Shown here piece by piece: positions 39,144-50,492 of a stretch of DNA of 64,000 nucleotides (the stretch's first letter is position 1; every line of letters begins with the position of its first letter). Source of the DNA: Tachypleus tridentatus (lineage: Eukaryota > Arthropoda > Merostomata > Xiphosura > Limulidae); assembly GCF_004210375.1 (NCBI RefSeq), contig NC_134837.1:155351310-155415309 (forward strand). The letters are read 5' to 3'. Both the position numbers and the translations under genes were made by a program. The notes under the pieces were generated by a model. It was not told the DNA's origin, ran no database searches, and saw only the letters and a list, made by a program, of their open reading frames with translations.

Positions 39144-40140
39144 TGTTCTTTTACGTGTTTGCGTTACCGTTCAGAGAGCAGATGATGGTTATACGTATAA
39201 AGTATTTATTTCACAATTTGCTTGCTATGAAATGGTGGAGAATATGTTTGATAAATGTTTCTCTCTCTCGATAAAACTGTAATGAAGGCATAAAAACGGG
39301 AAGTATTTGCATAATTTAATATCGTGTTAATAATGAGATAAGTAAAACAGCTGTTGGATTTATTTAGGTAAAAGTATTAAAATTAATAAAGTAGATTTAT
39401 CTCTATTAACTTTGGAATAATCTATCTGTTAAACTTAAGTAAACCACCTAGCTTCAAAGTGATGGAACAAGAAAAATTAGTGAAAGATGTTACATTTTGG
39501 AGCAACAGACAAAAAATAACTACGTTTGTATAAATGAAAAGTGATTAGGTAAGAATATAACTTATTTATTGAATTTCTCAAGTAAGGAATGGTGGAGGAG
39601 AGAGTCAATCTTATTTATGATGATTATTAACAGCAACACAGAAGATTTACTTATTTCTATATAGTGTGTTTTTCTTCAGAAGAGATTTCTTTTTAGTTTA
39701 TGTAATTAAACTTACGTCTCATAAGGTCATGAGAGGGAAAATAGATATAGTAATTTTAATTTATTTTATGAAGCCTATATTTTTACCATTTTATCATAAA
39801 TTTCTTTTACCCTGGAAAGTGCTGGCTAAAGTGTTCTAATAATAATAATAATCTTTTCCCGCTTCGTTAAGTTTCTGAGTTTTGTTTATTTGCCACTCAA
39901 ATTTCATATGCTGTCTTTGACATTTTTAACTTGTTCAAAGAAAAGCATTTATTAGTAGTGCTTACAGTCTACTTGAAGTGGTCATTAGTGTGCCAGTACC
40001 CTCATTATTTCATATATTTTATGGAACAACATGAACTAAACAACACATTAATTAAAGAGACTAAGATTCACGAACGAGTGCAACATGCCTCCGTCACATG
40101 ATCCCAATAGCATCTAAAGCTGTGTACCACTACTTAAGGG
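39144..40140. other. Intergenic, nothing recognised
   Basis: AT-rich DNA with a short (TAA)n tract near 39840. No gene or named repeat. Confidence 0.55.
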
Positions 40141-40254
40141 TGTGTTTTACTTATAACAAAGTCACATCAGGCTATTTGCTGTATCCACCAAGGGCAATCG
40201 AACCCTTGATTTTGGCACTATAAATCCGAAAACCTACTATTGCCCCAGCAAGAG
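40141..40254 (-). mobile_element. SINE family 2
   Basis: Reads ATAACAAAGTCACATCAGGC, CCACCAAGGGCAATCGAACC and CACTATAAATCCGAAAACCT in + orientation, the diagnostic blocks of the family. Confidence 0.8.
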
Positions 40255-40508
40255 ATCCACTTTTTAAGCATTACAAGAAGGTATCTTTCCACCAAATTCC
40301 GTGTATAACTGGTTGAAATGAGACTAATTAATTGATCCAAATCCCTAAAATTATGGGTTTCCTTCATCTTTTAACCCCTTCCCCCTAAAATGATCATACA
40401 TTGGCACATTCTACATTTATGTATGCATATGTATGGAACCTATAAAAAGGGACTTTCTACCAAATCTCTAATTCCTAGAAATAGGCAAGTTCACTATCTT
40501 TGTTTTAT

Positions 40509-40645
40509 TTTGAATTTCGTACATAGCTATAGGAGAAGGGGGGTCTATCTGAGCTAACCGTTCCTAATTTATTAGTGTAAGTAGGAGATAGCTAGTCATC
40601 ACCATCCACCGCCAATTCTTGGGCTACTCTTTTACCAACGAAACC
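40509..40645 (-). mobile_element. SINE family 1, truncated (no head)
   Basis: Tail and middle only (TTTTGAATTTCGTACATAGC, AGCTAGTCATCACCATCCAC, TGGGCTACTCTTTTACCAAC). The tRNA-like half is missing. Confidence 0.82.
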
Positions 40646-42676
40646 ATAGTTGCCTATAACAGTTCGCTCACTTAGCTCTTCACTAGTGAATGGCTGGTTT
40701 TGGTGTGAGATCTGAAGTACTGAGTGGAACCATTATCAATGAGAAAACTCGGGTGAAACTTTTACCGTGAAATTGAAAAGTCATAATACTCTAGACTCTC
40801 TAGAGCTACCACTGTTCCGATCTGCTAGCATAGCGGTATGCAATAACCTATTTTCAGCAGTTGTACATATATGGAAGTTTTAATTTTTTGCTTAAAATAT
40901 TTTAAAGCTCATAACTTTAGTTATGTAAAATTCGCGTAGAAAAATGAAAAAAAAAATACTCTAAGTTTAGTTTGTGAATAACTTCTAGTAAACTTCTGTA
41001 AACAACGTATGTGTTGTTGATTTTTTATTATTTTTCTGTCCATTCCTAAGTATAGGTTCATATTTGCTAAGTATTTGTCATCACTTGAAAGTACTTTGTT
41101 TTTCATATGAGTTTAATTTTCTGTCAGTGGTTTTGTAATTACAGCTTTTTCGTTACAAAAAATACTAGAGCTCTATGACAAAATAAAAAAGTGAGAATTA
41201 AAAAAAAAATCCTGGACAGACCTGGATCTGATTCCACTGGATTTATTTCATTAGCTGTTCAACAAAAATGAAATGATTTTATGGTTTATATCGTCAGCTG
41301 AAAAACAGAAGCTCAAAAGTTACAGATACTACACTAATTTGAATAAACGGAACGATCAGGGGAGATAAGAACGATAAGGAATCATGAAATGAGTAGTTTA
41401 GTGGTAGGAAGGAAAAAACAAAATCTTCAGTACATTATAAATTCACGAGACATTAAACCATTAATAATATACTAGGAAATAAAACTTCTCCTTGTAGTTT
41501 CATTAAATGTAAATGAAGTATACTGTAAGTTTGTAGTTCCTGGTTATAAATGCAGTAAATCGATTTTCCGTACGAGCTATTGTGTTAGAGTTCCTTAGTT
41601 TTTTATTTAGGTGAGTTAATACAAGTTTAGATTTTTGGTTTAAGTTAAAACTATGCCTAACATTTTAGTTGAGGGGGGTATATTCATTTTGCAAACTCCA
41701 TTTTATACTTATGATACTAACTGAAAAGTACAAGAAAAAATTATTTAAATAAAGAAACTTTATAATAAGAATAATTAGAAAAACATATGACAGTATTTCG
41801 CCATGTATGATTAGCAAAATCCAGATTGTAAGATTAGAAATCATCAAGGTAACTAAAAACTAACATTAAAAATATATCATTCAATCAAGCGAAGGCTGTA
41901 AAGAAAATGTATCTTCTCTCCATTACATGACTTAGCATAAAAAACAGGCGGAAACCATTCTTTTTGACACAATAAAAAATGAGTTTTTGATTCATGAGTA
42001 TTTTGTTTGTTCACCATAAATTGTAAAATCTCTAGCAAAGTTTTGAAATTATTTATGATTTGCAGTTTTCGTCTAATCGTATGTCGATAGTATGGATACG
42101 TACTTAACATCAGGTCATTTTTATTATTAAAATTAGTGTATCAAACATGAAAAGTACGATTAGATACGGGTGCCCAACTGTTTTAACTCTTGTGAAATAT
42201 TAACTGATTTTGATTAAAATGCAAGTTTCTACTTTTGGAGATTGACTTTGCATTCCGTTAGATTATATTCTCGAACGATAACCTGTCCAGATTAAAAGTG
42301 GCACTTTGTGATAAAGCAATGGCAAAATGATAGAAATTGTTTTTGGTTAAAGGATATTGATTGCACTTGGAAATTAATAAAGAAGAAAACCTCTTTCATA
42401 AAAAGTATCATTAAGCAGCTGAGAGATGTAGATGTTAAATTTTGTTTAGAAACAGTTAATTCTCTTAATCACAATTAACTGTGTCCACCATTAAAATCAC
42501 TGATACTTAATTATTTATCTTGCTAGCGAAACGTTCAAATCGAAACGCACTCTTTCAAGTAAAAAAAAAAAAGAAAAAAAGAGAGAGAACAAGCTCTTTA
42601 GGTTTATTGAAACATATTTATAAATTTGCCACTATTGATAACTCAATTTTTTTTTACTATTTTGTTCAGTTGTACA
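40646..42676. other. Intergenic, nothing recognised
   Basis: Several - strand open frames (40921-41106, 41665-41847, 41877-42110) have low-complexity composition and no family resemblance. A purine tract lies at about 42559-42590. Confidence 0.55.
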
Positions 42677-42943
42677 GCCCGGCATGACCAGGTGGTTAAG
42701 ACATCGACTCGTAATATGATGGTCGCGGGTTCGAATCTCCGTCACACCAAACGTGCTCGCCCTTTCAGGCGTGAGGGCATTATAATTTGATGGCCAATCC
42801 CACTATTCGTTGCTAAAAGAGTAGCTCACGAATTGGTGATGGGTGGTGATGACTAGCTGCCTTCCCTCTAGTCTTACACTAGAAAAGTAGGGACGGCTAG
42901 CGCAGATATCCCTTGAGTAACTTTGCGCGAAATTCAAAACAAT
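42677..42943 (+). mobile_element. SINE family 1, full length, + orientation
   Basis: Starts GCCCGGCATGACCAGGTGG (box A region), with box B GGGTTCGAATC, complete middle, and tail GCGCAGATATCCCTTGAG..CTTTGCGCGAAATTC then AAAACAA. One of the best-preserved copies. Confidence 0.93.
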
Positions 42944-43860
42944 TACTGTACGCATTTATTCGACAAGCTGATTGTTATCACGTTTAATAAACTTTTACGA
43001 AAACATGACGCATAAAGCTTGGAAAATACAAGTTCGTTAGTATTATAATAATTCTGAACAAATGCATGTTGCTATAATTCTAAAACGAGTACAGTTTTGG
43101 TTCAAATAAGTGGAATGATAAGTGGGGCTCTAAAAAATTAAGAATGTTTTTACTGAATACCTTTCGACATTAAAACTATCGATGGATTAAATTAAAAGGT
43201 AGATGTGAACAAATACAATTTGTTTATTAATTACAAGGGAAGAATATATTTCAATGTCACAGAAATTCTACTTAGTTTGTTAAGTTGATAGACTGTGAAG
43301 AAACAATATATAATCTTAAAAGTGAAGAACTTAGTAGCATTCTTGCTTGTAAGTACACTTTGACAACTCAAAATACACGATGCCAAACTTTTTCACAGAA
43401 AACAGTGCACGCTTTTATGTGATATATATATATAACGGATTTAATACTATATATTTATTTTAATATCTATCTTTATGTTTAATATATATTTAGAATTGCT
43501 ATGTAACTTGTATCGTTAAACATGTATTGCGAAAGTCCCACTTGTTCTCTATACTTGTAGAAAATTCTTTAGCGTAAAAATCAATAATATATGTTTTACA
43601 TTGTTGCCAACTGAACTTTCTGCAATCTCGCCTACAGTTTATAAATCGATGCACTAAAAGACAGTTTTCAGAGTATTCTTGGTTTGATACAGTTAGTATA
43701 ATATAAACCTCGAATGCTATAATTGTGATAAACTGATTAATCAGAAAACTAGAGATATTTCAACAGGAACAGTTACAGATTTCAAACAATACAAGCCGGT
43801 TAACTTCAGAGAATTAACATGGACATTAGAATTTCTAATAAGACATTAGATGTCTTTCTT
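42944..43860. other. Intergenic between two + strand SINEs
   Basis: AT-rich, nothing recognised beyond a short TA tract near 43425. Confidence 0.6.
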
Positions 43861-44104
43861 GATATGGCCAGGTGGGTTAAGGCATTCAACTCGTAATCTG
43901 AGGGTCGCGGGTTCGAATCCCGATCACACCAAACATGCGTTAGAATGTGACGGTCAATCCCACTACTCGTTGGTAAAAGAGTTGCCCAAGAATTGGCGGT
44001 GGATGGTGATGACTAGATGCCTTTCCTCTTGTCTTTGCTAAATTAGGGACAGCTATAACAGATAGCCCTCGAGTAGCTATGTGCGAAATTCAAAAAACAA
44101 ACAA
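43861..44104 (+). mobile_element. SINE family 1, + orientation
   Basis: TGGCCAGGTGGGTTAAGGC, GGGTTCGAATCCC, GTTGGTAAAAGAGTTGCCCA, CAGATAGCCCTCGAGTAGC and an A-rich end. A short block between the head and the middle is deleted. The small ORF over it is a by-product of the SINE. Confidence 0.92.
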
Positions 44105-44470
44105 TATTTCTTGATGGAAAGTAATTTTGTAAGCCGCGTGAGGCCAGTCAGGAATAGAGCTGGCTAGCTTCCCCGTCAAGTGACTGTACCTGTGTATCTG
44201 CATAGAAGTAATTCGCTCGTCGTGAGCCGTTGGTAAAATATTCGGTTCCAGATGAGAGAGAAGAATGAGTATTATTTGTAAGTTTGTAAAATTTTTGTAT
44301 ATGAATCATTATTTGTTATAACCATTATTATAAATTGTATTATTGTTTGTATATTAAAATATATTTGTGCTAAAAAAGAAAACTGTGTGTATCAATCTTG
44401 TTGGCAAATATTATAAAATTGATATATATTAAAATTAAAATTTCCGGCTATTTGAAATCATAATACCTAA

Positions 44471-44588
44471 CAGTCTGGCACAGTGGTAAGGCTACGGATT
44501 TACAACGTTAAAATCAGGGGTTTGATTCCACTCGGTGGACACAACAGATAGCCTGATGAGACATTGCTCTAAGAAACCACACACACAA
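44471..44588 (+). mobile_element. SINE family 2, + orientation
   Basis: Head TCTGGCACAGTGGTAAGG (box A-like), box B-like GGGGTTTGATTCC, tail ACAGATAGCCTGATG..TTGCTCTAAGAAACC ending in a short (AC)n. It shows the family in sense orientation and that it too carries CAGATAGCC near its 3' end. Confidence 0.87.
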
Positions 44589-44840
44589 TACCTAATATAG
44601 TATATCGGAGATTCATCAGGTATAAATTGTAATACGTAACATATAAAAGCAAATAGAAGTGGTAATTGGCCAATAGGTATAGGAATTTCGCTGAATAAAT
44701 CATAATAGGTTCGATGGCTCACATGATTACAAATTCGGCAAATAACATTAAGATTATAGTTAATCGTAATTTCTGTGAAAATACTTTGACTTCAAAATTA
44801 AGTAAACGGAGTTTCAATTAATCGAAATTAACGAAGCACT

Positions 44841-44866
44841 TTATATATATATATATATATATATAT
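44841..44866. repeat. (TA)n microsatellite
   Basis: Simple TA repeat of about 13 units in intergenic DNA between SINEs. Confidence 0.95.
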
Positions 44867-45104
44867 GTATAACATACATGTACATTCCAGTATTATATCG
44901 GGAACAACTTTCCAAGTTATGAATTTATCATATCATTTAAAATTTGAAAACTTTGTATGGTCTGTCAGTAACGAAGTCCAGTTTTAAGCTTTATGTTAAA
45001 CGTGCCCCATTTCCACCGAGAAGTTTTTGGTAAGATGGCAGCAAATTGCGTGCGTTAAAAGGATGATGATGATGTGATTAATACAACTATTGTTTAACAG
45101 TTTG

Positions 45105-45367
45105 ATTTGTTTGTTTTCGGAATTTCGCACAAAGCTACTCGAGGGCTATCTGTGCTAGCCGTCCCTAATTTAGCAGTGTAAGACTAGAGGGAAGGCAGCT
45201 AGTCATCACCACCCACCGCCAACTCTTGGACTACTCTTTTACCAACGAATAGTGGGATTGACCTCACATTATAAGCCCCCACGGCTTGAAGGGCGAGCAT
45301 GTTTAGCGCGACGCGGGCGTACTCGGATTACGAGTCGCACGCCTTACGCGCTTGGCCATGCCAGGCC
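45105..45367 (-). mobile_element. SINE family 1, full length
   Basis: + strand reads TTTGTTTGTTTTCGGAATTT, CTCGAGGGCTATCTGTGCTA, the complete middle, then a head with several changes ending GGCCATGCCAGGCC. Preserved tail. Confidence 0.92.
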
Positions 45368-45698
45368 CTTAACAGTTTGATGCATTACAATTTTTCTCAC
45401 TGTCATGGACTTCCAGGTAAATGGAATGTCTCAAGGAAATGTTCCCGACCTCTACGTCTTCTCACTAGTTCTCAGTACTCTCGTTTAAGAAACTATTCGT
45501 AAGTATATTGAGTTAATCAGTATTTTTCTACCTTTTAAAGAAACTTATTTAATGATTAATTAATAAAATTGATTCTAACTGGAAACAATTAATTAGTTTC
45601 CGCAGATCTGCTCATACGCAATAAATTCCATTTAATTAATTTGTAGATGAAACAATGTTATATTTTGGGTTGAACGCTGCGTTCTTGTACATTGGTAA

Positions 45699-45802
45699 GT
45701 TTGTTTGTTATCAAGCACAAAGCTAAACAATGGATTATCTGTGGTATGCCAATCATGAGTATGAAAATTCGGTTTTTAGTCACTCAGAGGGGAGGAGGGC
45801 TG
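45699..45802 (-). mobile_element. SINE family 3
   Basis: Third family: + strand reads TTTGTTATCAAGCACAAAGC, ACAATGGATTATCTGTGGTA, AATTCGGTTTTTAGT and AGAGGGGAGGAGGG. On the - strand the tail is CCACAGATAATCC..GCTTTGTGCTTG, the same plan as families 1 and 2. Confidence 0.7.
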
Positions 45803-47054
45803 TAAGTGTGTGTATCATTTTATTATTGCAGAACTGTCACGTGATTAAAATACACTTAACATAAAACTGTATGAGGATTTGAAACATAACGCACTTTTTG
45901 TAACATGTTTTTTCTCATACTTTATAAATGAAAACTTGAATTTTAGAAAGAAACTTATTAACTTTATTTCGTATTATCTCTCAGTTTTCACGAGTAATTA
46001 CTGTTACCTTTTTTGTGTGTGTGAAAAAGTAACTGAATAAAGGCGCTCTACAGCTCATTCTGTAATAAAAATATACTACAAGTATTTCACTTTTATCATA
46101 CCTAAATCTTACATATCACAATACTATTCAACATTCTTCGAGTATAGTTCTTGCATACCATCAGGTATTTCTTCACAACTGTATATTATGTAATTGATAA
46201 CCTGTCTTTGTTTTTCATAACCAGCAATGGCTTAAGTTGCTGACACTGCAACCTTTGTCACTGGGCGTTTGTAAGGAAGATAAGATTGACTTCTGCAGAA
46301 TATCGTGTTTCTCGCACAATAACAATTTTCAGAGACATTGAAATAATTTATTTTCTCACACCGTGAACCGTAATTGTCTTGTTTTCACTTTGACGATTTT
46401 TTTAGCCAACCTTAGTTATGTATTTCGCAAAATAGAGTTCATAAGTCTTCAGTTAAATTTGTTTCAATTTGAAGGTAATTTTTTATTTGAGTAAAAATTT
46501 TAGCTTTGTAATCTTCAAAATTTCAGACAATATCATGTAACTAATTATATTATAAAAATCCCTGAAGTACTTGAACACCAGACTGTTGGTAACACTACTT
46601 TATAAAATTAGTTCAGTATATTGAAACCGATTATCTACGCTATTAAGCGTAGATAAGTGTATTAAGCTCTGTTTTGAGTCCTAATACTAGTAACTGGCGA
46701 TACAAAATAGTTGCCTTAATACCACATTTTTCATAACATTCTCATTAAGATTTGAGACTGTGTGTCCTAGCGAGAGTTTTATTTTCAAAGATATTGATAT
46801 TTTAATTTTTTCAGGTTTATTTGTTAAAATTGGAGTCATGGCCTATTATTATATATATAGATCATGCAACAGGATTACATTGTGCGAGTTCAGCTTATAA
46901 TTTTGTTCACCCGATGTTGGGATATTTCATTTTGCGCTTTTAAAAAAAAAAAGTTTTATTTGTTCACTTCTCATCGAATATTCCTTGAACATGATGTATT
47001 TTATTCTCTCAGTGTTGCTAGATTAGCCATGGACTCTGATTAATCTTAAGAGAT

Positions 47055-48040
47055 CAGTGGCAGCGCCAAGGGGGGACTTGAGCCCCCAATGAGCCAAGCC
47101 CCCCTCAGCCCCGCCCCCCAATATTGTTACCTACATATATTCATAATATATGGAAAACACAATCGTCGTTGTTGCTTAACAATTAACATCAAAGAGACAT
47201 AGATCTGTAGAACTCAACGTCTTCATTAAGACGGAAGTATGTGTCATGCATCCAATAGCAACGTACTGAATGCACTGAAACTCATGTGCTGTATTGCTGC
47301 TCCCTGTGTAATGCCATTCTATCTTGAGCTTTGACGAAGATTAGATAACCACGTTGATTTCAAGTTACATGTATAAGTGTATTGTGTATAGGTCAAAACT
47401 ATGAAGCATTGAGCCAGTATTGTGTCCTCTTTGAGATCATTTTGCATTGTATATCAGCCATCCAAAATTGTACTGATGATTATGGCATACACTTAAATTT
47501 GTGACTTACAATCCAATTAATGATATACTTATGATTAGATAATAACCTTACATGTTAACTGACCAAATAATATTTCTAAACAATTCTAGAATGAATTTTG
47601 AAATTGGGCTATTTAGAAGTGCCTAATTTAATGTAATATAGTAGTTACATTATTGTAACAGGTGCGTGTCACACTTATTATAATAAGAACAATATCACAA
47701 TCACAGTTTGGCCTGTATGAATAATGTGAACTTATGAAGAAACCAGCCTTTCTGTGAAGATCAACTGGGTGGAATTTAGGTGAGCTTCCTCTTTTACATA
47801 CACGCATATTTTCATAAACAGATTATTTCTAATTTGTAATAATGAATTATTAATCAGAGTACGAGTTTCCAATGAAAACTGGATTGAAAACGCAGTTCAA
47901 AATAGCACACCTTTCTGAAATGTACCTTGGTATTTACATTATTATAATTTATCATCTATACTTCATATTGATGGCATTTTGGGAAGCTCCTCCACAGTTT
48001 ACCTCAGCCCCCCAACGAAAATATCCTGGCGCCGCCACTG
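47055..48040. mobile_element. hAT-like non-autonomous DNA transposon (MITE) with 8-bp target duplication
   Basis: Termini form an inverted repeat: the left end CAGTGGCAGCGCCAAG and the reverse complement of the right end CAGTGGCGGCGCCAGG agree at 14 of 16 bases. The flanks TAAGAGAT (47047-47054) and TAAGAAAT (48041-48048) agree at 7 of 8, the length typical of hAT insertions. A CAGTGGCG-type terminus is common in the Tip100 group. The 986-bp interior has G/C-rich subterminal matter and no transposase-like ORF, so it would have moved in trans. Confidence 0.8.
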
Positions 48041-48048
48041 TAAGAAAT

Positions 48049-48826
48049 CAACACTAGAAGCAAACAATCTCTGTATCGTATGTCATGAAGATAAAAAAAG
48101 ACGAGTTAAGGGATGCAAGCAGTTAGGATCTACAAAGAATCGAAGAGGTGACGTAAATAAGGTCATGTGCTAGAAATGTCTTCACTTTGGAAAGGTTACT
48201 GTGTTCCGGCTGAGAAAGCTAAAGTTAACTTGCCGTCAATTGCAAATCGTCATTCCAGGAACTGTCTTCTGTCTAAAATAATTGACTTGTTATGCATGAT
48301 CAATGTATATACTGTCACAAATACTGTGACGAGTGCAGTTAATTATGCCTTGTCTCATAGTTCTGTACACAGAACCTTAATGGTACTGTTCACTCTAGGA
48401 TATTTTCTATGAAGGTGTGGTCAAATATATATATATATATATATTCTGAGGCACTGGCTGCATCTTTAGCTTACAAAATATCTATCATTAAGCATACGAA
48501 TGCCAGAGAAAAGCGATTTTTTTTCGACTTCATGTCAACAGACCTCATCAACAGAATTTAAACCTGACTGTTATCAAATGACTAATTCGTACACCTTGAA
48601 TCAAGGTTACAGTTCATACGAAACACATTAACATGTTACAACCCCCAAAAAATAAGAAATTTGGTTTTTCACTAATATGATTACAGTTTGATCCTCAATT
48701 AAGCTCATTTAATTCAGCGCACAAGCAAGCAAGTTGGATTTTTTTTAAACCTAACAGCACGTGAACTTAAAAAACAAGCAGGTTACAAACACAGTTCAGA
48801 CAGTTATTTCATTGTTTTGTTTACTT
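48049..48826. other. Intergenic, nothing recognised
   Basis: DNA between the MITE and a SINE, with an AT microsatellite. The open frame 48167-48412 resembles nothing I know. Confidence 0.55.
48425..48444. repeat. (AT)n microsatellite
   Basis: About ten AT dinucleotides downstream of the hAT-like MITE. Confidence 0.9.
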
Positions 48827-49065
48827 TTGAATATCGCGCAAAGCAACACGAGGGTTATCTACGCTAGCCGTCCCTAATGTAGCGCTGTAAGACTATAAGG
48901 AAGGCAGCTGGTCGTTACCACCTACTCTATCAACGAATATTGGAATTAATCGTGACATAGCGCTCTCACGCCTGAATGGGAGAGTATGTTTAGTGCAACG
49001 AGGATTCGAACCAGCGATCCTCAGGTTACGAGTCGAGCGCCAAAACTACCTGACCACACCAGGCC
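48827..49065 (-). mobile_element. SINE family 1
   Basis: TTTTGAATATCGCGCAAAGC, GGGTTATCTACGCTAGCC, GATTCGAACCAGCGATCCTC, ACCACACCAGGCC. Part of the middle is deleted. Confidence 0.9.
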
Positions 49066-50469
49066 AAACATGAAGTACGAGAGCTCATTGGTACCAAGTT
49101 TGTTTAATTAAGCTACAACGAGTCTAACAATTAAAATTGTTAAATATAATATTTCATATAAATATACTTTGAAATCGCATCACAAGTTTCAGCTATGACG
49201 TCATGTTTCATTTCGTTCGAGATGTAGCCACTAATCCAGATCCGCCTTTTAAAAGACAGCCGCCTTCACTACCCAGTGTTGACGTATGCTTTGAACGAGG
49301 ATTACGAGGGTATATTGCATCTCCAGTGAAGCATGCGATCTTGAGACGGTGCCGTATCTACTACTACCCAGTGGCACCACTGTCGAAGTTAATCTCGATT
49401 AACTTCGCACCTTCAGCGAGAGAAGGACCCTAAACTAAAAATCGTTTGAAGTTTGACAGAATATTAAAAAGCCCAATCCGCGATAAACGCGTTATAGTAA
49501 GATATATTTTACTTTTTTGTACAGCGTATTCAGATTCCATTTTATGAAAAAATTGAACATTAACATTTCCTTGCGGAGTATATGTATGTATTTAAATATT
49601 GTTCTATACGGCGACTGCTCAGCGAGATTAACCATTTCTTGTAAATAATTTTTATCTTCTACATATGGCTGGAAATTATCGAATTTGTCAATTTCGCATT
49701 TATTTTAGCACTAAGTGTTCAGATTAGTAATCTAATTTACTAATGGAAAATATACAAATAACTGTTCCTTTCCACCTTTCGAAATTTCACAAACAAAACT
49801 AAATGTTTAATCGTGTCTCCTTACAAAGGGAAGCGAACATTTACCATTAATAAGCTTACGGTGTATAAGCTTACGGTGTACAAGAATTTATCACAGTTTC
49901 TCTTCCTACAATCTTATCAAGATTGTACGGCTACTGGTAACAAACGTTTCGTAACCTTAGATGACCCTGAACAATTACTAATGTATGTAGGTGTAATTGG
50001 GTGTAATGTGGAAATCACATGAGTAGCAATCACTAACATAAACTTCTGACTTACGTCATCGATCACACTAATCACATTTTAACCTTAAAAAACAAAAACA
50101 AGTGGCGTTCTAATCACGTGCTAAGCGTGTACTGTCTCCCCCCCCTCCCATTCTTTATTTGCAAACTACTTCGAAAACGTAAAACTAAACGGAGGGTAAT
50201 TACGTTTAACCGCCTACGTAATTTTATTCACCAGATCATTGGTGTACTATACGTGTATTTATGTTGTTTAAAAGCTTTAAAGGCAATCAGGTTTTGCGAT
50301 TGAAATTTAAAAGAAAAATACGTTTAATCCTAGAATAAAACTTGAAAGTTCCAGCTGTTTCGATGAAAACAACGATACAGGAAGAATACGAAAGGCTGAA
50401 TCACAAACACTCAAGAAAATATTTATTCGGTATAGTGTTCCCTAACCGTGAGAGAAAATACTAGCAGAG
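49066..50469. other. CpG-richer intergenic DNA downstream of LAMP
   Basis: Contains a TGACGTCA palindrome (49196-49203), the hairpin pair at 49369-49407 and a small direct repeat, AAGCTTACGGTGTA, twice at about 49852-49880. The open frame 49203-49433 has more GC than its surroundings but no recognised homology. Confidence 0.45.
49369..49407. other. Two adjacent perfect hairpins in CpG-rich intergenic DNA
   Basis: CAGTGG-CA-CCACTG (49369-49382) is followed after one base by CGAAGTTAAT-CTCG-ATTAACTTCG (49384-49407; 10-bp stem, 4-base loop). The block lies in the CpG-richer stretch at 49.19-49.44 kb. I did not recognise an RNA family; U1, U2, U4 and 5S wording is absent. Confidence 0.5.
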
Positions 50470-50492
50470 TTTATTAATACCAATAGTTTATT
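50470..50492 (-). terminator. Candidate poly(A) signals for LAMP
   Basis: Two AATAAA hexamers read on the - strand (TTTATT at 50470-50475 and 50487-50492). They lie about 1.2 kb past the stop codon and close to the point (about 50.6 kb) where CpG dinucleotides become common again. Other AATAAA hexamers exist in this AT-rich DNA, so the exact cleavage site is not determined. Confidence 0.3.

Larger units (their letters stand above)
44105..47046. other. Intergenic with SINEs
   Basis: Outside the SINEs at 44.5, 45.1 and 45.7 kb and the TA tract at 44.84 kb, no gene or repeat was recognised. Confidence 0.55.

Noticed and set aside
38712-39185. 157-codon ORF with six 14-residue repeats
   Set aside because: The open frame is explained by the 42-bp minisatellite, whose period is a multiple of three. 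The opposite strand is open for the same reason, and the flanks show no coding signal.
42677-42760. SINE heads as true tRNA genes
   Set aside because: They lack a proper acceptor stem and continue into the shared SINE middle and tail. No free-standing tRNA gene was found.
47872-48057. ORF overlapping the MITE end
   Set aside because: It crosses the transposon terminus and target duplication and has no transposase motif.
49203-49433. 76-codon ORF in CpG-richer DNA as a gene
   Set aside because: No homology recognised, no splice or start context, and the end of the frame is made of the two hairpins.
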